From the NCBI RefSeq assembly GCF_900188225.1, contig NZ_FZOC01000003.1:186001-250000 (forward strand): a stretch of 64,000 nt of DNA, given 5' to 3'. The stretch is from Humidesulfovibrio mexicanus. GTDB lineage: Bacteria > Desulfobacterota > Desulfovibrionia > Desulfovibrionales > Desulfovibrionaceae. The notes under the pieces are model-generated. The model was not told where the DNA came from. It did no database searches and was given only the letters and a program-made list of their open reading frames with translations. The first letter of the stretch is position 1. Every line of letters starts with the position of its first letter. The translations under genes and the position numbers were made by a program. Positions 1-8,224 of the stretch are shown piece after piece.

Positions 1-1421
1 AGATTGAGGAACACCTGCTGCAACTGGCTGCGGTCGGAGACGATCCTGGGCAGTTCGGGGTCCAGGTCGAGCTGGACGTTCACCTTGCGGTGCATGGCCT
101 CGTTGGCCAGGAACCCGGCGGTCTCGCGGATGAGTTCCGCGAGGTCCAGCTCCTCGATGCTCACGTCCATGCGCCGGGCGAAGCCGAGCATCCGGTGGGT
201 GATGCCCCGGCAGCGTTCCACGGCGCGCAGCACGCTGTCCACCTGGGCCAGCAGCTTTTCCTTGGTGGGAAAGTCCGGCTGCATGGAGAGGATGTCCTTC
301 ATGAGCCCGGTCTTTTCGTTGATGATGGCCAGCGGGTTGTTGACCTCGTGGGCCACGCCCGCGGCCAGCCGCCCGATGGAGGAAAGCTTCTGGGAGTGCT
401 CCACCTCGCGCAGGGCCAGTTCGCGCCGATCCTCGGCCTCCTTCATACGCTGGATCAGGGCGTCGGTGACGCGCATGGCGGCGATGAGCACCACCACCAC
501 CCCGGCGACGAAGATGAACAGCAGGTCCCCGCGCACGGTGTACCAGGTCTTGAGGGAGCTGGACCGGGGCTTTACGGCCATGAGCACGAAGTCCGCGTCC
601 GCGAAGTAGGCGTAGGACAAGAACACCTCGCGGCCACGGGGGTCGCGCATGGTGAGCACGTTTGGCTCGAAGGTCTGCGGCGGCAGGGGCAGGGTCATGC
701 TCTCCAGTACCTTGCCGTAGTTGTTGGAGTTGGTTTGCAGAAGGCCGCGCGTGTTCACCAGAAAGGCGTCGGCGTCCGGCTCCAGGCCCATGCCGGCGAT
801 GATGCGCTCGAACTGCTTGGTGTCCAGGGTGGCGCGCAGAATCCAGACCCGCCCGTCCTCGGCCATGTGCTGCACGGCCACAATGACGTGCGGGAACTGC
901 CGGAAGCCCAGGAACACGTCGCTGACGTACTTGCCCTTGAGGCGCACCTCCTGGAACCAGCGCTGTTCGGAGAAGTCGATGCCCTTGAGGTTGTACGGAC
1001 CCACGTAGTTCACCTGCACGCCGTTCTCGTCGATGAGCCCCAGGTCCACGAAGCCCTCGAATTCGCGCTTCATGACGCTGAAGATGCGCGCGAGTTTGTG
1101 CTGGTCCGCCAACTCCTGATAGGTGTAGGCGCTGGCGATGAGGCTCATGGTGCTGGTGCGCTCGGCCAGGAAGAGCTCGAAGGAGTTTTTGGTCTTGTTC
1201 ACCAGCACGCGCAGGGGGTTCTGGATCTCCCGCGTCATGGCCTTCTGGTGCTCGTAGTAGTTGAGCACGGCCATGACGGTGAGCGGGATGAGGGTGGCCG
1301 CCACCATGAGCGCCACGATCTTGCGCTGGAGCAGGGTGTAGCGCTCCGGCGAGACCGCCTCGTCCACCTCTCCGGTGAGTTCGCGCAGGGGGTGCTTGAG
1401 GAGCCGCGCAAGTTTACGCAT
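1..1421 (-). CDS. Membrane sensor histidine kinase, C-terminus beyond window
   Basis: The gene starts at ATG 1421 and runs off the left edge after about 473 codons, so most of the ATPase domain is missing. A hydrophobic segment at about residues 35-53 and another at about 298-318 bracket an extracytoplasmic region of roughly 240 residues, consistent with a Cache-type sensor; the exact fold is inferred. The dimerisation/phosphoacceptor helix carries HEVNNPL, with H358 the likely phosphorylated residue, as in NtrB-like kinases. The start overlaps the stop of the upstream small protein by 8 bases, indicating translational coupling in the tauE-like operon. Its partner response regulator is probably further left, outside the window. 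The ligand is unknown. Confidence 0.9.
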   Translation of the reverse strand, partial: MRKLARLLKHPLRELTGEVDEAVSPERYTLLQRKIVALMVAATLIPLTVMAVLNYYEHQKAMTREIQNPLRVLVNKTKNSFELFLAERTSTMSLIASAYTYQELADQHKLARIFSVMKREFEGFVDLGLIDENGVQVNYVGPYNLKGIDFSEQRWFQEVRLKGKYVSDVFLGFRQFPHVIVAVQHMAEDGRVWILRATLDTKQFERIIAGMGLEPDADAFLVNTRGLLQTNSNNYGKVLESMTLPLPPQTFEPNVLTMRDPRGREVFLSYAYFADADFVLMAVKPRSSSLKTWYTVRGDLLFIFVAGVVVVLIAAMRVTDALIQRMKEAEDRRELALREVEHSQKLSSIGRLAAGVAHEVNNPLAIINEKTGLMKDILSMQPDFPTKEKLLAQVDSVLRAVERCRGITHRMLGFARRMDVSIEELDLAELIRETAGFLANEAMHRKVNVQLDLDPELPRIVSDRSQLQQVFLN

Positions 1422-1800
1422 GGTCCTGCTCCGCCGCCGCCTGCGCGGCCTCCCCGCCGGGGCCGCGGGGGAAAAGGATGGCGCCGCTTTCCAGGCGGTC
1501 CTCCAGGTAGAGGCGCAGGGCCTCCTCCGCCGGTCCGGCGATGCCGTCCAGCACGGCCAGGCGCTTCCAGCGCAGGTAGTGGTAGTGCTCCTCCTCCATG
1601 CCGCCGGTGATGACCACCGAGACCTCGCGGTCCAGGATCAGGTCGCAGAGGTCGTCGGCGCTGGAATGGGCCAGCACCAGTTCCTGGCGCTTGGCTTCGC
1701 GGCCTTCGGCGTTGACGGTGACGAGCAGCACTTCCGTGGTCAGGTCGAAACGCGGAGCCACTTCGTCCCGGTACAGGGTGACGAGGATTTTCTTGCCCAT
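1414..1800 (-). CDS. Dinitrogenase iron-molybdenum cofactor (NifX/NafY-type) domain protein
   Basis: This 128-residue protein starts MGKKILVTLYRDEVAPRFD, the typical opening of the PF02579 family, and carries the family's ITGGM-like segment near residue 70. Members of the family bind FeMo-cofactor precursors or other metal-sulfur clusters; many non-nitrogenase members in sulfate reducers have no known substrate. No nitrogenase genes are visible here, so a direct nitrogen-fixation role is not supported. It follows the PAS/AAA+ gene by 11 bases and overlaps the kinase gene downstream by 8, so the three are probably translated together. A role as a metal or cluster-sensing accessory of this signalling operon is inference. 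Confidence 0.8.
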   Translation of the reverse strand: MGKKILVTLYRDEVAPRFDLTTEVLLVTVNAEGREAKRQELVLAHSSADDLCDLILDREVSVVITGGMEEEHYHYLRWKRLAVLDGIAGPAEEALRLYLEDRLESGAILFPRGPGGEAAQAAAEQDHA

Positions 1801-1811
1801 GGCGCGCCCCC

Positions 1812-3098
1812 CTAGGCCTTTTTCCTGTGGCGCGGCCGTGGCGTCGCGTCGTTCAGGGCTTCTGGCGCCTGCTCCGGGGATTCGGGGCGGAAGCGCACGT
1901 GCGGGGGCAAATGCTCTGGCAGCACCAGCTCGTCTGCGCACACCATGACCGCGTACTCCACCATGTTGCGCAGCTCGCGCACGTTGCCGGGGTAGTCGTA
2001 GGAGGACAGCAGCCGGAGGGCCTCCTCGGAAAAGCCGAGCACCTGCTTGCGAAGCTTGGTGGCGAACAGGCCCAGAAAATGCGTCAGCAAAAACTGCACG
2101 TCTTCGCCGCGTTCGCGCAGCGGGGGCAGGTGCAGGCGCACGGCGTTCAGCCGGTGGAACAGATCCTGCCGCAGCAGCCCGGCCTTGACCAGCGCCTCGG
2201 GATCGCGGCCGGTGGCGGCCACCACGCGCACGTTCAGGCGCATGGGACGTTCGCCCCCGGCGGGCACCACGGCCTTCTCGTCCAGCAGGCGCAACAGCCG
2301 CCCCTGCTGGGCCAGCGGCATGTCGGCGATCTCGGAAAGATAAAGCGTGCCGTTTTGGGCCAGCTGGAACTTGCCCGGCCGGGGCGGGGCGCCGTCCTCC
2401 GACGCGGCTTGGCCAAAGAGTTCCACGTCGAGCAGGGCCTCGGGCATGGGGGTGGCGTTCACCCGCACGAAACTTTCCCGCGCGCGGGAGCTGGCCCGGT
2501 GCAGGGCCTCGGCCAGAAGATCCTTGCCCGTGCCGGATTCTCCGGTGAGCAGCACGGCGGCGTCGCTTTGGGCCACGGCGGGCAGAATGCGCAGCAGATG
2601 CTCCATGGGCGCGCTGCGGCCCACGATGGCGCCGGGACCGGCCGTGCGCGTCAGGCGGCCTTCCAGCTCCTTCAGGGCGGAGAGGTCCTCCACCACGTCC
2701 AGGGTGCACAGCAGCGCGCCGTCCGCGTCCTGCACGGGCACGCTGGTAAGGCGCACCGGAACCTTTCTGCGGTGGCGGTTGATGAGGGTGCCCTCGCGGC
2801 TTTCGGAGCAGCGGGCGGCGCAGCCTTCGCCCTGGCGCGGCAGGGCCGGGCACTGGTGCAGGCAGAAGCTGCCGCGCAGCACATGGCGGCAGGGCACGCC
2901 CGCCACTTCCTGGCTGCTGAACCCGGTAAGCCGTTCCAGCGCGGTGTTCAGAAACAGGGTGCGGCGCTCGCAGTCCAGCACGGCCACCCCGAAGGGCAGG
3001 TCGCGCAGGACGCGCGGCAGATCGGCCCGTTCAAGCCCTGCCGCCGCCAGCCCGGCAAATGGTTTCTGCTTTTCGCGCGTCGCCATGGTGTCGTCCAT
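1812..3098 (-). CDS. PAS-AAA+ protein of the sigma-54 activator family, degenerate, no HTH
   Basis: The protein has 428 residues. A PAS domain lies at about 28-140 and contains a cysteine cluster (C70, C79, C83, C93, C97) that could hold an Fe-S cluster or act as a redox switch (inference). The AAA+ domain follows with Walker A GESGTGKD at 186-193 and an intact YPGNVREL segment. Two features needed for sigma-54 activation are missing: the GAFTGA loop expected near residues 232-238 is replaced by an unrelated short Gly/Pro-rich stretch, and Walker B reads LYLSE instead of LFLDE. The protein ends soon after the AAA+ domain without a Fis-type helix-turn-helix. It therefore looks like a modulator rather than a classical activator. 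GGAGG lies 10 bases before the chosen ATG. Confidence 0.85.
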   Translation of the reverse strand: MDDTMATREKQKPFAGLAAAGLERADLPRVLRDLPFGVAVLDCERRTLFLNTALERLTGFSSQEVAGVPCRHVLRGSFCLHQCPALPRQGEGCAARCSESREGTLINRHRRKVPVRLTSVPVQDADGALLCTLDVVEDLSALKELEGRLTRTAGPGAIVGRSAPMEHLLRILPAVAQSDAAVLLTGESGTGKDLLAEALHRASSRARESFVRVNATPMPEALLDVELFGQAASEDGAPPRPGKFQLAQNGTLYLSEIADMPLAQQGRLLRLLDEKAVVPAGGERPMRLNVRVVAATGRDPEALVKAGLLRQDLFHRLNAVRLHLPPLRERGEDVQFLLTHFLGLFATKLRKQVLGFSEEALRLLSSYDYPGNVRELRNMVEYAVMVCADELVLPEHLPPHVRFRPESPEQAPEALNDATPRPRHRKKA

Positions 3099-3119
3099 CG
3101 GTGTGTGTCCTCCAGGTGG

Positions 3120-3141
3120 GGGGGGCGGAGGCCCGCCCCCC
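3120..3141 (-). other. Intra-operon GC hairpin
   Basis: A 9-bp perfect stem (GGGGGGCGG at 3120-3128 pairing with 3133-3141, 4-base loop) lies in the 60-base gap between the small membrane protein gene and the PAS/AAA+ gene. No T-run follows on either strand, so it is not a canonical intrinsic terminator. It may protect the 3' end of the upstream message or tune relative expression; this is inference. Confidence 0.5.
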
Positions 3142-3158
3142 GAACCCGGAGAGGGGTT

Positions 3159-3587
3159 CTAGTGCGCTCCGGCGCCCACGATGCCGGACGCCGCCACCAG
3201 CAGGACGAGGATCTCCGCAACGGCCAGAACCGCGAAGGTCTTTTCGCCCCGCTTCAGGTAGGCCGGGATGAGCGGAATGTAGCAAAGAATGGTCATGCCC
3301 GCCAGGAGCACGATGCCCACGAAGTTGAGGAAGTCGCCCTGGCCGACAAGGGACACCCAGTTCCAACCAGTTGGCACGTTGCCAAGTTCAAGGTAGGTGC
3401 CCACGGGCTCCGACCAGAGGCGGGGAACCAGCTCCAGGGGCACGTGCGGGGCCACCAGGCCGCTGATGTAGAGGAGATAGGTGACGGCCATGATGCCCAG
3501 GCCGCTCCAGCAGCCATAGAAGAGCATGTTGGCGTACTTGACCTGCTCGGGCGCGGCCTTGCCGGTGTGCTGTTCGGTATTGCTCAT
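3159..3587 (-). CDS. Small inner-membrane protein next to TauE-like permease
   Basis: This 142-residue protein has about three hydrophobic segments (roughly residues 25-47, 85-108 and 115-138) separated by a Trp/Pro-rich loop. I do not recognise a named family with certainty; small membrane proteins of the DUF1634 type often accompany TauE/SafE permeases and this may be one. AAGGAGA sits just before the ATG. It lies 40 bases downstream of the permease gene on the same strand, so it is probably a subunit or partner of that transporter. Confidence 0.75.
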   Translation of the reverse strand: MSNTEQHTGKAAPEQVKYANMLFYGCWSGLGIMAVTYLLYISGLVAPHVPLELVPRLWSEPVGTYLELGNVPTGWNWVSLVGQGDFLNFVGIVLLAGMTILCYIPLIPAYLKRGEKTFAVLAVAEILVLLVAASGIVGAGAH

Positions 3588-3627
3588 TGTGCTTCTCCTT
3601 GTGCTCGTAATGCGCCGTGGGGCCCTG

Positions 3628-4641
3628 TTAAATGCCCAGGCCCTTCAGAAGGGCCTTGCCGCCCGCGAAGAGCAGCACGCCGATGACCATGTAGCGGATG
3701 AAGGTGGGCTTGGCCTTGGCCAGCAGGCGCACGCCCACGAAAGAGCCAAGCATCAGGCCGACGATGGAGGGAATGGCCATCAGCGGGATGACGCAGCCCT
3801 TGTTCAGGTACACCCACGCGGCGGAGGTGTCGGTGATGGAGAGCAGGAACTTGCTGGTGCCCACGGCCACCTTGAGGGGCGCGCCCATGAGCAGGTTGAG
3901 CACCGGGACGTTGGCCCAGCCCGCGCCCAGGCCGAACATGCCGGCCATGATGCCGATGATGATGAACAGCAGAAGCCCCGGCAGGGTGCGGTGCGTCTTC
4001 CATTCCACCAGTTCGTTGGTGGAGGGGTCGCGGTAGGCGCCGTTCATGCCCAGCGCCAGGCCGATGGCGTCCTGCTTCTCCACATGGGGGTGGGCTGTGT
4101 TCTTGCTCATCAGCAGCAGGATGGCGATGCCCATGATGGTGATGCCCAGGCAGAGCTGCACCACGTTGGTGGGCAGGGCCATGCCCAAAAATGCGCCCAC
4201 GATGGCGCAGCTGGAGGCGATGAGCGCCACGGGCAGGGCCAGCCGCAAGGATGCGAAATTGCGCTTGAGCAGGCCTGGGCCGGCGGCCAGGGCGCCGGCA
4301 AGCGCCACCATGAGGCCCGCGCCGCGCACGAAGTCGAGGTGGAAGGGGAAGAAGCCGCTCACCAGCGGCACGTACAGCACGCCGCCGCCCACGCCCGCGA
4401 GCACGGCGATGATGCCCAGCACGAAGCAGAAAAAGAGCAGCACTGTCGGCCATACCCACCAGGCAACCCCGGTGTCGGGTCCGAGCTGGGCGGCGGCGTG
4501 GGCCACCTCGGCCCCGGCGCTGGCGGCAGCATTTGTGGCGGCCTCGGTCCCGGAGGCAAGGGCGGCCACGGCAAACAGCAGCACGCCGGACACTACGAAC
4601 AAGGCGATTTTCGCCGGGAGACTCAGTCGATCCATCTTCAT
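3628..4641 (-). CDS. TauE/SafE-family sulfite/organosulfonate exporter
   Basis: The 337-residue polytopic membrane protein belongs to the TauE/SafE family (PF01925), whose members export sulfite, sulfoacetate or related anions. The two halves each contain the glycine-rich family motif (AGVGGGVLYVPL near residue 82 and FGLGAGWANVPVL near residue 240). An N-terminal hydrophobic segment followed by an Ala-rich periplasmic stretch precedes the core, and a soluble loop of about 35 residues separates the halves. AGGAG lies 5 bases before ATG 4641. It is the first gene of the leftward operon and faces a divergently transcribed sigma-54 activator across an intergenic region with palindromic sites. 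A sulfur anion substrate is likely in a sulfate reducer but not proven. Confidence 0.88.
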   Translation of the reverse strand: MKMDRLSLPAKIALFVVSGVLLFAVAALASGTEAATNAAASAGAEVAHAAAQLGPDTGVAWWVWPTVLLFFCFVLGIIAVLAGVGGGVLYVPLVSGFFPFHLDFVRGAGLMVALAGALAAGPGLLKRNFASLRLALPVALIASSCAIVGAFLGMALPTNVVQLCLGITIMGIAILLLMSKNTAHPHVEKQDAIGLALGMNGAYRDPSTNELVEWKTHRTLPGLLLFIIIGIMAGMFGLGAGWANVPVLNLLMGAPLKVAVGTSKFLLSITDTSAAWVYLNKGCVIPLMAIPSIVGLMLGSFVGVRLLAKAKPTFIRYMVIGVLLFAGGKALLKGLGI

Positions 4642-4722
4642 TCCCGCTCCTCTGAATCATCTCTGGATTGCCCAGCCTGCCTCGCCAGCCCCTCGGCCCG
4701 CGCAGTGGACTTTGCCCCACTA

Positions 4723-4738
4723 ATCAAGAAGCGGGCCA
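4723..4738 (-). promoter_or_regulatory. Possible sigma-54 promoter of the tauE-like operon
   Basis: On the minus strand the sequence reads TGGCCCG-N4-TTGAT, close to TGGCACG-N4-TTGCW with the correct GG-to-(GC) distance but GA in place of the -12 GC. Transcription would begin near 4712, about 70 bases before the permease start. The TTGCCGC dyads at 4792-4847 would sit roughly 80-135 bases upstream, a normal enhancer distance. The imperfect -12 element lowers confidence. Confidence 0.4.
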
Positions 4739-4791
4739 AGATGTAACTGCTTGATTTTACATGCTTGACCTCCACGTTGGAAGCAGGTAAA

Positions 4792-4847
4792 CGGCAAGAA
4801 CTTGCCGCTTGTGCGGCAAGGACCGGCCGACCGGCGGCGTCTTGCCG
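4792..4847. promoter_or_regulatory. Cluster of TTGCCGC half-sites, likely operator/enhancer
   Basis: CGGCAAG-AA-CTTGCCG occupies 4792-4807. The overlapping 8-4-8 perfect dyad CTTGCCGC/GCGGCAAG occupies 4801-4820. A further CTTGCCG lies at 4841-4847. A related perfect 7-4-7 dyad in opposite half-site order (GCGGCAA/TTGCCGC) lies at 4992-5009 inside the first codons of the adjacent activator gene. The position between two divergent transcription units suggests binding sites for a dimeric regulator, most simply the adjacent activator. Which unit is controlled is not known. Confidence 0.6.
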
Positions 4848-4969
4848 TTGCGAGCCGGGGGCGCGGCAGGGTTTTGCCTCTCCCCCCGGTGTGCGCCAGG
4901 GCGTCGCCACCCCATGTCGCTGAGTGCCGACCGCGTCCGCAAGGGTGTTTTTTCGTTCGGGAGTTCAAG

Positions 4970-6034
4970 ATGATGGACCCACGCGCCTATGGCGGCAAAT
5001 TCTTGCCGCAAGGACTGGAGGCCGACCCCGAGGCCCGCGCCGCGATGCACGAGGCCGGGCTGCTGTTCCGGTCGAGCGCCATGCGCGCCCTCTACCGCGT
5101 GGCCATCCAGGTGGCCGGAAGCGACGCCCCGGTGCTGCTTACGGGGGAGTCCGGCACGGGCAAGGAGATCTTCGCCCGGCTGCTGCACACGCTGAGCAAC
5201 CGCAGCGGCAGGCCCTTCGTGCCGGTCAATTGCGGGGTGCTCTCCGGCGAGCTGTTCGCCGACAAGTTTTTCGGGCACGAGCCCGGCGCCTTCACCGGGG
5301 CCACGCGCTTGCAGAAGGGCAGCTTCGAGCTCGCCGCCGACGGCACCCTGTTTCTTGACGAGGTGGGCGAGATCCCGCTGGCCAACCAGGTGGACTTCCT
5401 GCGCGTGCTCGAAGAGCGAACCTTCAAGCGCCTGGGGGGCGACAAGGATCTCGGCTTCCGCGCGCGCATCGTGGCGGCCACAAACCGCGCCCTGCCCGAC
5501 ATGGTCCGCGCCGGGCGTTTTCGCGCCGACCTCTTCTACCGGCTCAACGTCATCCCCATCGCCCTGCCCTCCCTGCGCGAGCGCAGCGACGACATTGCCC
5601 CCCTGGCGGAGTACTTTCTCTGGCTTTTCGGGCACCACTACCACCGTCCAAACCTGCGCCTCTCCCCCGAGGCCATGGCCGTGCTCACCCGGCACCGCTG
5701 GCCGGGCAACGTGCGCGAACTCAAGAACCTCATGGAGCGCGTGGCCCTGTTGCACACCAGCGAGAGCCCGGTCATGGCCGACGACCTGCCTCTGGAAATG
5801 CGGCTGGAGTTCGCCCCAGACCTGCCCCACGAGTTCGGGACCCCGCATTCCGGCGAAGCCCTGGCCGACTTCAACCTCGACGCCGCCGTGCGCCGGGCCG
5901 AGACAGCCGCCATGCTTCGCGCCTACAAGGCGGCCCACGGCTCCAAGCAGCGCACGGCCGAGCTGCTCGGCATCAGCCCGCGCACCCTGCGGCACAAGCT
6001 CGCGCAGTATGGACTGCGCCTCGAAGACGGCTGA
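4970..6034 (+). CDS. Sigma-54-dependent transcriptional activator without sensor domain
   Basis: The 354-residue protein has a short N-terminal segment (about 40 residues), then a complete AAA+ domain: Walker A GESGTGKE at 59-66, GAFTGA at 106-111, Walker B LFLDEVGE, and WPGNVREL. A C-terminal Fis-type helix-turn-helix (QRTAELLGISPRTLRHKL) completes it. Lacking a receiver or PAS domain, it may be controlled by level, by a partner, or by the degenerate AAA+ protein of the neighbouring operon (inference). ATG 4970 is chosen over upstream in-frame starts because CGGGAG precedes it by about 6 bases. It lies 69 bases before lutA and probably regulates the lactate genes, the tauE-like operon, or both. 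Confidence 0.93.
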   Translation: MMDPRAYGGKFLPQGLEADPEARAAMHEAGLLFRSSAMRALYRVAIQVAGSDAPVLLTGESGTGKEIFARLLHTLSNRSGRPFVPVNCGVLSGELFADKFFGHEPGAFTGATRLQKGSFELAADGTLFLDEVGEIPLANQVDFLRVLEERTFKRLGGDKDLGFRARIVAATNRALPDMVRAGRFRADLFYRLNVIPIALPSLRERSDDIAPLAEYFLWLFGHHYHRPNLRLSPEAMAVLTRHRWPGNVRELKNLMERVALLHTSESPVMADDLPLEMRLEFAPDLPHEFGTPHSGEALADFNLDAAVRRAETAAMLRAYKAAHGSKQRTAELLGISPRTLRHKLAQYGLRLEDG

Positions 6035-6103
6035 GCCGGGCGCGGGGAATCCTGCGGACAGGGGGGCTTGCCAGTGGCCGGGGCCGGGCGTAAGGGGCAG
6101 CCC

Positions 6104-6838
6104 ATGCACGCACAGTTGTTCATTCCCTGCCTGGTTGAGGACTGCCAGCCCGAGGCCGCCGTTGCCGCGACCCGGGTGCTGGAGCGCCTGGGGGTGGCCC
6201 TTCGGCATCCCTCCGGCCAGACCTGCTGCGGCCAGCTGGCCTACAAGGCCGGCGACGTGGCGGGCGCGCGGAGCCTGGCTTTGCGCTACCTGGACATTTT
6301 CGACGCGCCGGAGCCGGTGGTGTGCCCTTCGGGCTCCTGCACCAAGATGCTGCGCACCTACCCTGAACTGTTCGCCTTGGGCACGCCCGAGCGTGCGAGG
6401 GCCGAGGGCCTGGCCGCGCGGACCTTCGAGTTCTGCGAGTTCGTGGCCGGGCTGCCCGGCGCGGCGGAGCTGCCCCTGAATCTTGATGCGCGGGCCTGCT
6501 ACCACGGCTCCTGCCAGATGCCGGGGGTTCCCGGCGACCCTGCCGACGCGCCGCGCAGGCTCCTTGGCCTGGTGCGCGGGCTGACCGTGGTGGAGGCCGA
6601 GCGCGCGGACCGCTGCTGCGGCTTCGGCGGGCTGTTCAGCCTGCAGTTCGCCTCCGTGTCCGAGGCGCTTACCGACGACAAATGCAGGGAGATTCTGGCC
6701 CTTGCGCCGGACATGCTGGTAAGCGCCGAGCCCAGCTGCCTCATGAGCCTGAGCGGCCGCCTGGCCAAGATGGGCCGCCCGCTGCCCGCCCTGCATGTGG
6801 CCCAGGTGCTGGACGCCGGGCTGCGGGGAGGGCTCTAG
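6104..6838 (+). CDS. lutA: LutA-like (Fe-S) subunit of L-lactate dehydrogenase complex
   Basis: The 244-residue cytoplasmic protein has two CCG (cysteine-rich) domains, with QTCCGQ and CPSGSC in the first half and HGSCQ and RCCGFGG in the second. This is the pattern of LutA/YkgE and of heterodisulfide-reductase-type subunits. In the LutABC complex it takes part in L-lactate oxidation to pyruvate. AAGGGG precedes ATG 6104, which is preferred to an upstream TTG. The stop is immediately followed by the lutB start, so lutABC form a tight operon, fitting a lactate-oxidising sulfate reducer. Confidence 0.88.
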   Translation: MHAQLFIPCLVEDCQPEAAVAATRVLERLGVALRHPSGQTCCGQLAYKAGDVAGARSLALRYLDIFDAPEPVVCPSGSCTKMLRTYPELFALGTPERARAEGLAARTFEFCEFVAGLPGAAELPLNLDARACYHGSCQMPGVPGDPADAPRRLLGLVRGLTVVEAERADRCCGFGGLFSLQFASVSEALTDDKCREILALAPDMLVSAEPSCLMSLSGRLAKMGRPLPALHVAQVLDAGLRGGL

Positions 6839-8224
6839 ATGGACGCCATGACTCCTGCGCGCTTCCGCGAGCAGAGCCGCGCGGCCTGCCGCGACGCCAA
6901 CCTGCGCGCCGTGCTGGACCACGCCACGCGGTATTTCATCGGCAAGCGTTCGGCCTCCCTGGAGGCCTTTCCAGGCCGCGAGGAGCATTTCGCCAGGGCG
7001 CGGGCGGCGCGGCTGCGTTCGCTTGCGCGCCTGCCGGACCTGCTGGAGGAACTTGAGGCCAGCGCCACGGCGGCCGGGACCGTGGTCCATTGGGCGGCGG
7101 ACGCGGCCGAGGCGCGGGCCATCGTCGTCGGCATCGCCAGGCAGGCGCAGGCCAAGGTCATCGTCAAAGGCAAGAGCATGGTCACCGAGGAGATCGCGCT
7201 CAATCCGGCCCTGGAGGCCGCCGGGGCCGAGGTCTGGGAGACGGATCTGGGCGAGTTCATCGTGCAGCTGGCGGGCGAGCCGCCCTCGCACATCATCGCC
7301 CCGGCTGTGCACAAGTCCCGGCAGGACGTGGCCGAGCTCTTCGCCGAAAAGCTGGGTCTGCACGGCCAGAGCATCCCGGAGCTGACCCTGCTGGCGCGCC
7401 GCGCCCTGCGCGAGAAGTTCCTGGCCGCGGACATGGGCGTCACCGGGGCCAACATGGCCGTGGCCGAGACCGGCAGCGTCATCCTGGTGGAGAACGAGGG
7501 CAACATCCGCATGAGCACCACCTGCCCGCGCGTGCATGTGGCCCTCATGAGCCTGGAGAAGGTGGCGGCCACCATGGAGGACGCGGCGGACCTGCTGCGC
7601 GTGCTGCCCAGAAGCGCCACCGGCCAGAAGATGAGCTCCTACGTGTCCGTGCTGACCGGCCCGCGCCGCGAGGGCGAGACCGACGGCGCGCAGGAGATGC
7701 ACCTTGTGATTCTGGACAACGGCCGCTCGCAGGTCCTGGCCGATCCCGCCCTGCGCGAGGCTCTGGCCTGCATCCGCTGCGGGGCCTGCCTGAACGTCTG
7801 CCCGGTGTACCAGACCATCGGCGGCCACGCCTACGGCTCGGTGTATTCCGGACCCATCGGCGCGCTGCTGTCCTCGCTGCTGCTGCCCCAGGACCAGACC
7901 CGCGACCTGCCCTTCGGCTGCACCCTGTGCGGGGCCTGCGCGCGCACCTGCCCGCTTTCCATCAACCATCCCAAGCTGATGCTGGCCCTGCGCCAGCGCG
8001 TGGCTTCGGGGCGCGCCAATCCCTTCTCCGCCGCGCACTCCATGCTGGCGCGGCACCCGCTGGCCTACCGCGCCGCCGTGGCCGCCGCCCGCGCGGTGGA
8101 CCCGCATCTGGACCTGCTGCCGCGCCTGCCCGGCCTGCCCGGCCTGGCGGAGTTCGCGGCCGCGCGCAAACCGCCGGAGCTCAAAGCGCCCTTCCGCGCC
8201 CGGCGCAACAAGGAGCGGCAATGA
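6839..8224 (+). CDS. lutB: LutB-like iron-sulfur L-lactate dehydrogenase subunit
   Basis: The 461-residue protein consists of an N-terminal LUD (lactate utilisation, DUF162) domain up to about residue 295. It is followed by a two-cluster ferredoxin domain with CIRCGACLNVCP and CTLCGACARTCP motifs, and a C-terminal tail. The length and order match LutB/YkgF. It is the electron-transfer core of the LutABC lactate oxidase. The ATG abuts the lutA stop and GGGGAGGG precedes it; a second ATG three codons on is an alternative start. Electrons would pass to the quinone pool or a membrane carrier, not visible here. Confidence 0.92.
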   Translation: MDAMTPARFREQSRAACRDANLRAVLDHATRYFIGKRSASLEAFPGREEHFARARAARLRSLARLPDLLEELEASATAAGTVVHWAADAAEARAIVVGIARQAQAKVIVKGKSMVTEEIALNPALEAAGAEVWETDLGEFIVQLAGEPPSHIIAPAVHKSRQDVAELFAEKLGLHGQSIPELTLLARRALREKFLAADMGVTGANMAVAETGSVILVENEGNIRMSTTCPRVHVALMSLEKVAATMEDAADLLRVLPRSATGQKMSSYVSVLTGPRREGETDGAQEMHLVILDNGRSQVLADPALREALACIRCGACLNVCPVYQTIGGHAYGSVYSGPIGALLSSLLLPQDQTRDLPFGCTLCGACARTCPLSINHPKLMLALRQRVASGRANPFSAAHSMLARHPLAYRAAVAAARAVDPHLDLLPRLPGLPGLAEFAAARKPPELKAPFRARRNKERQ

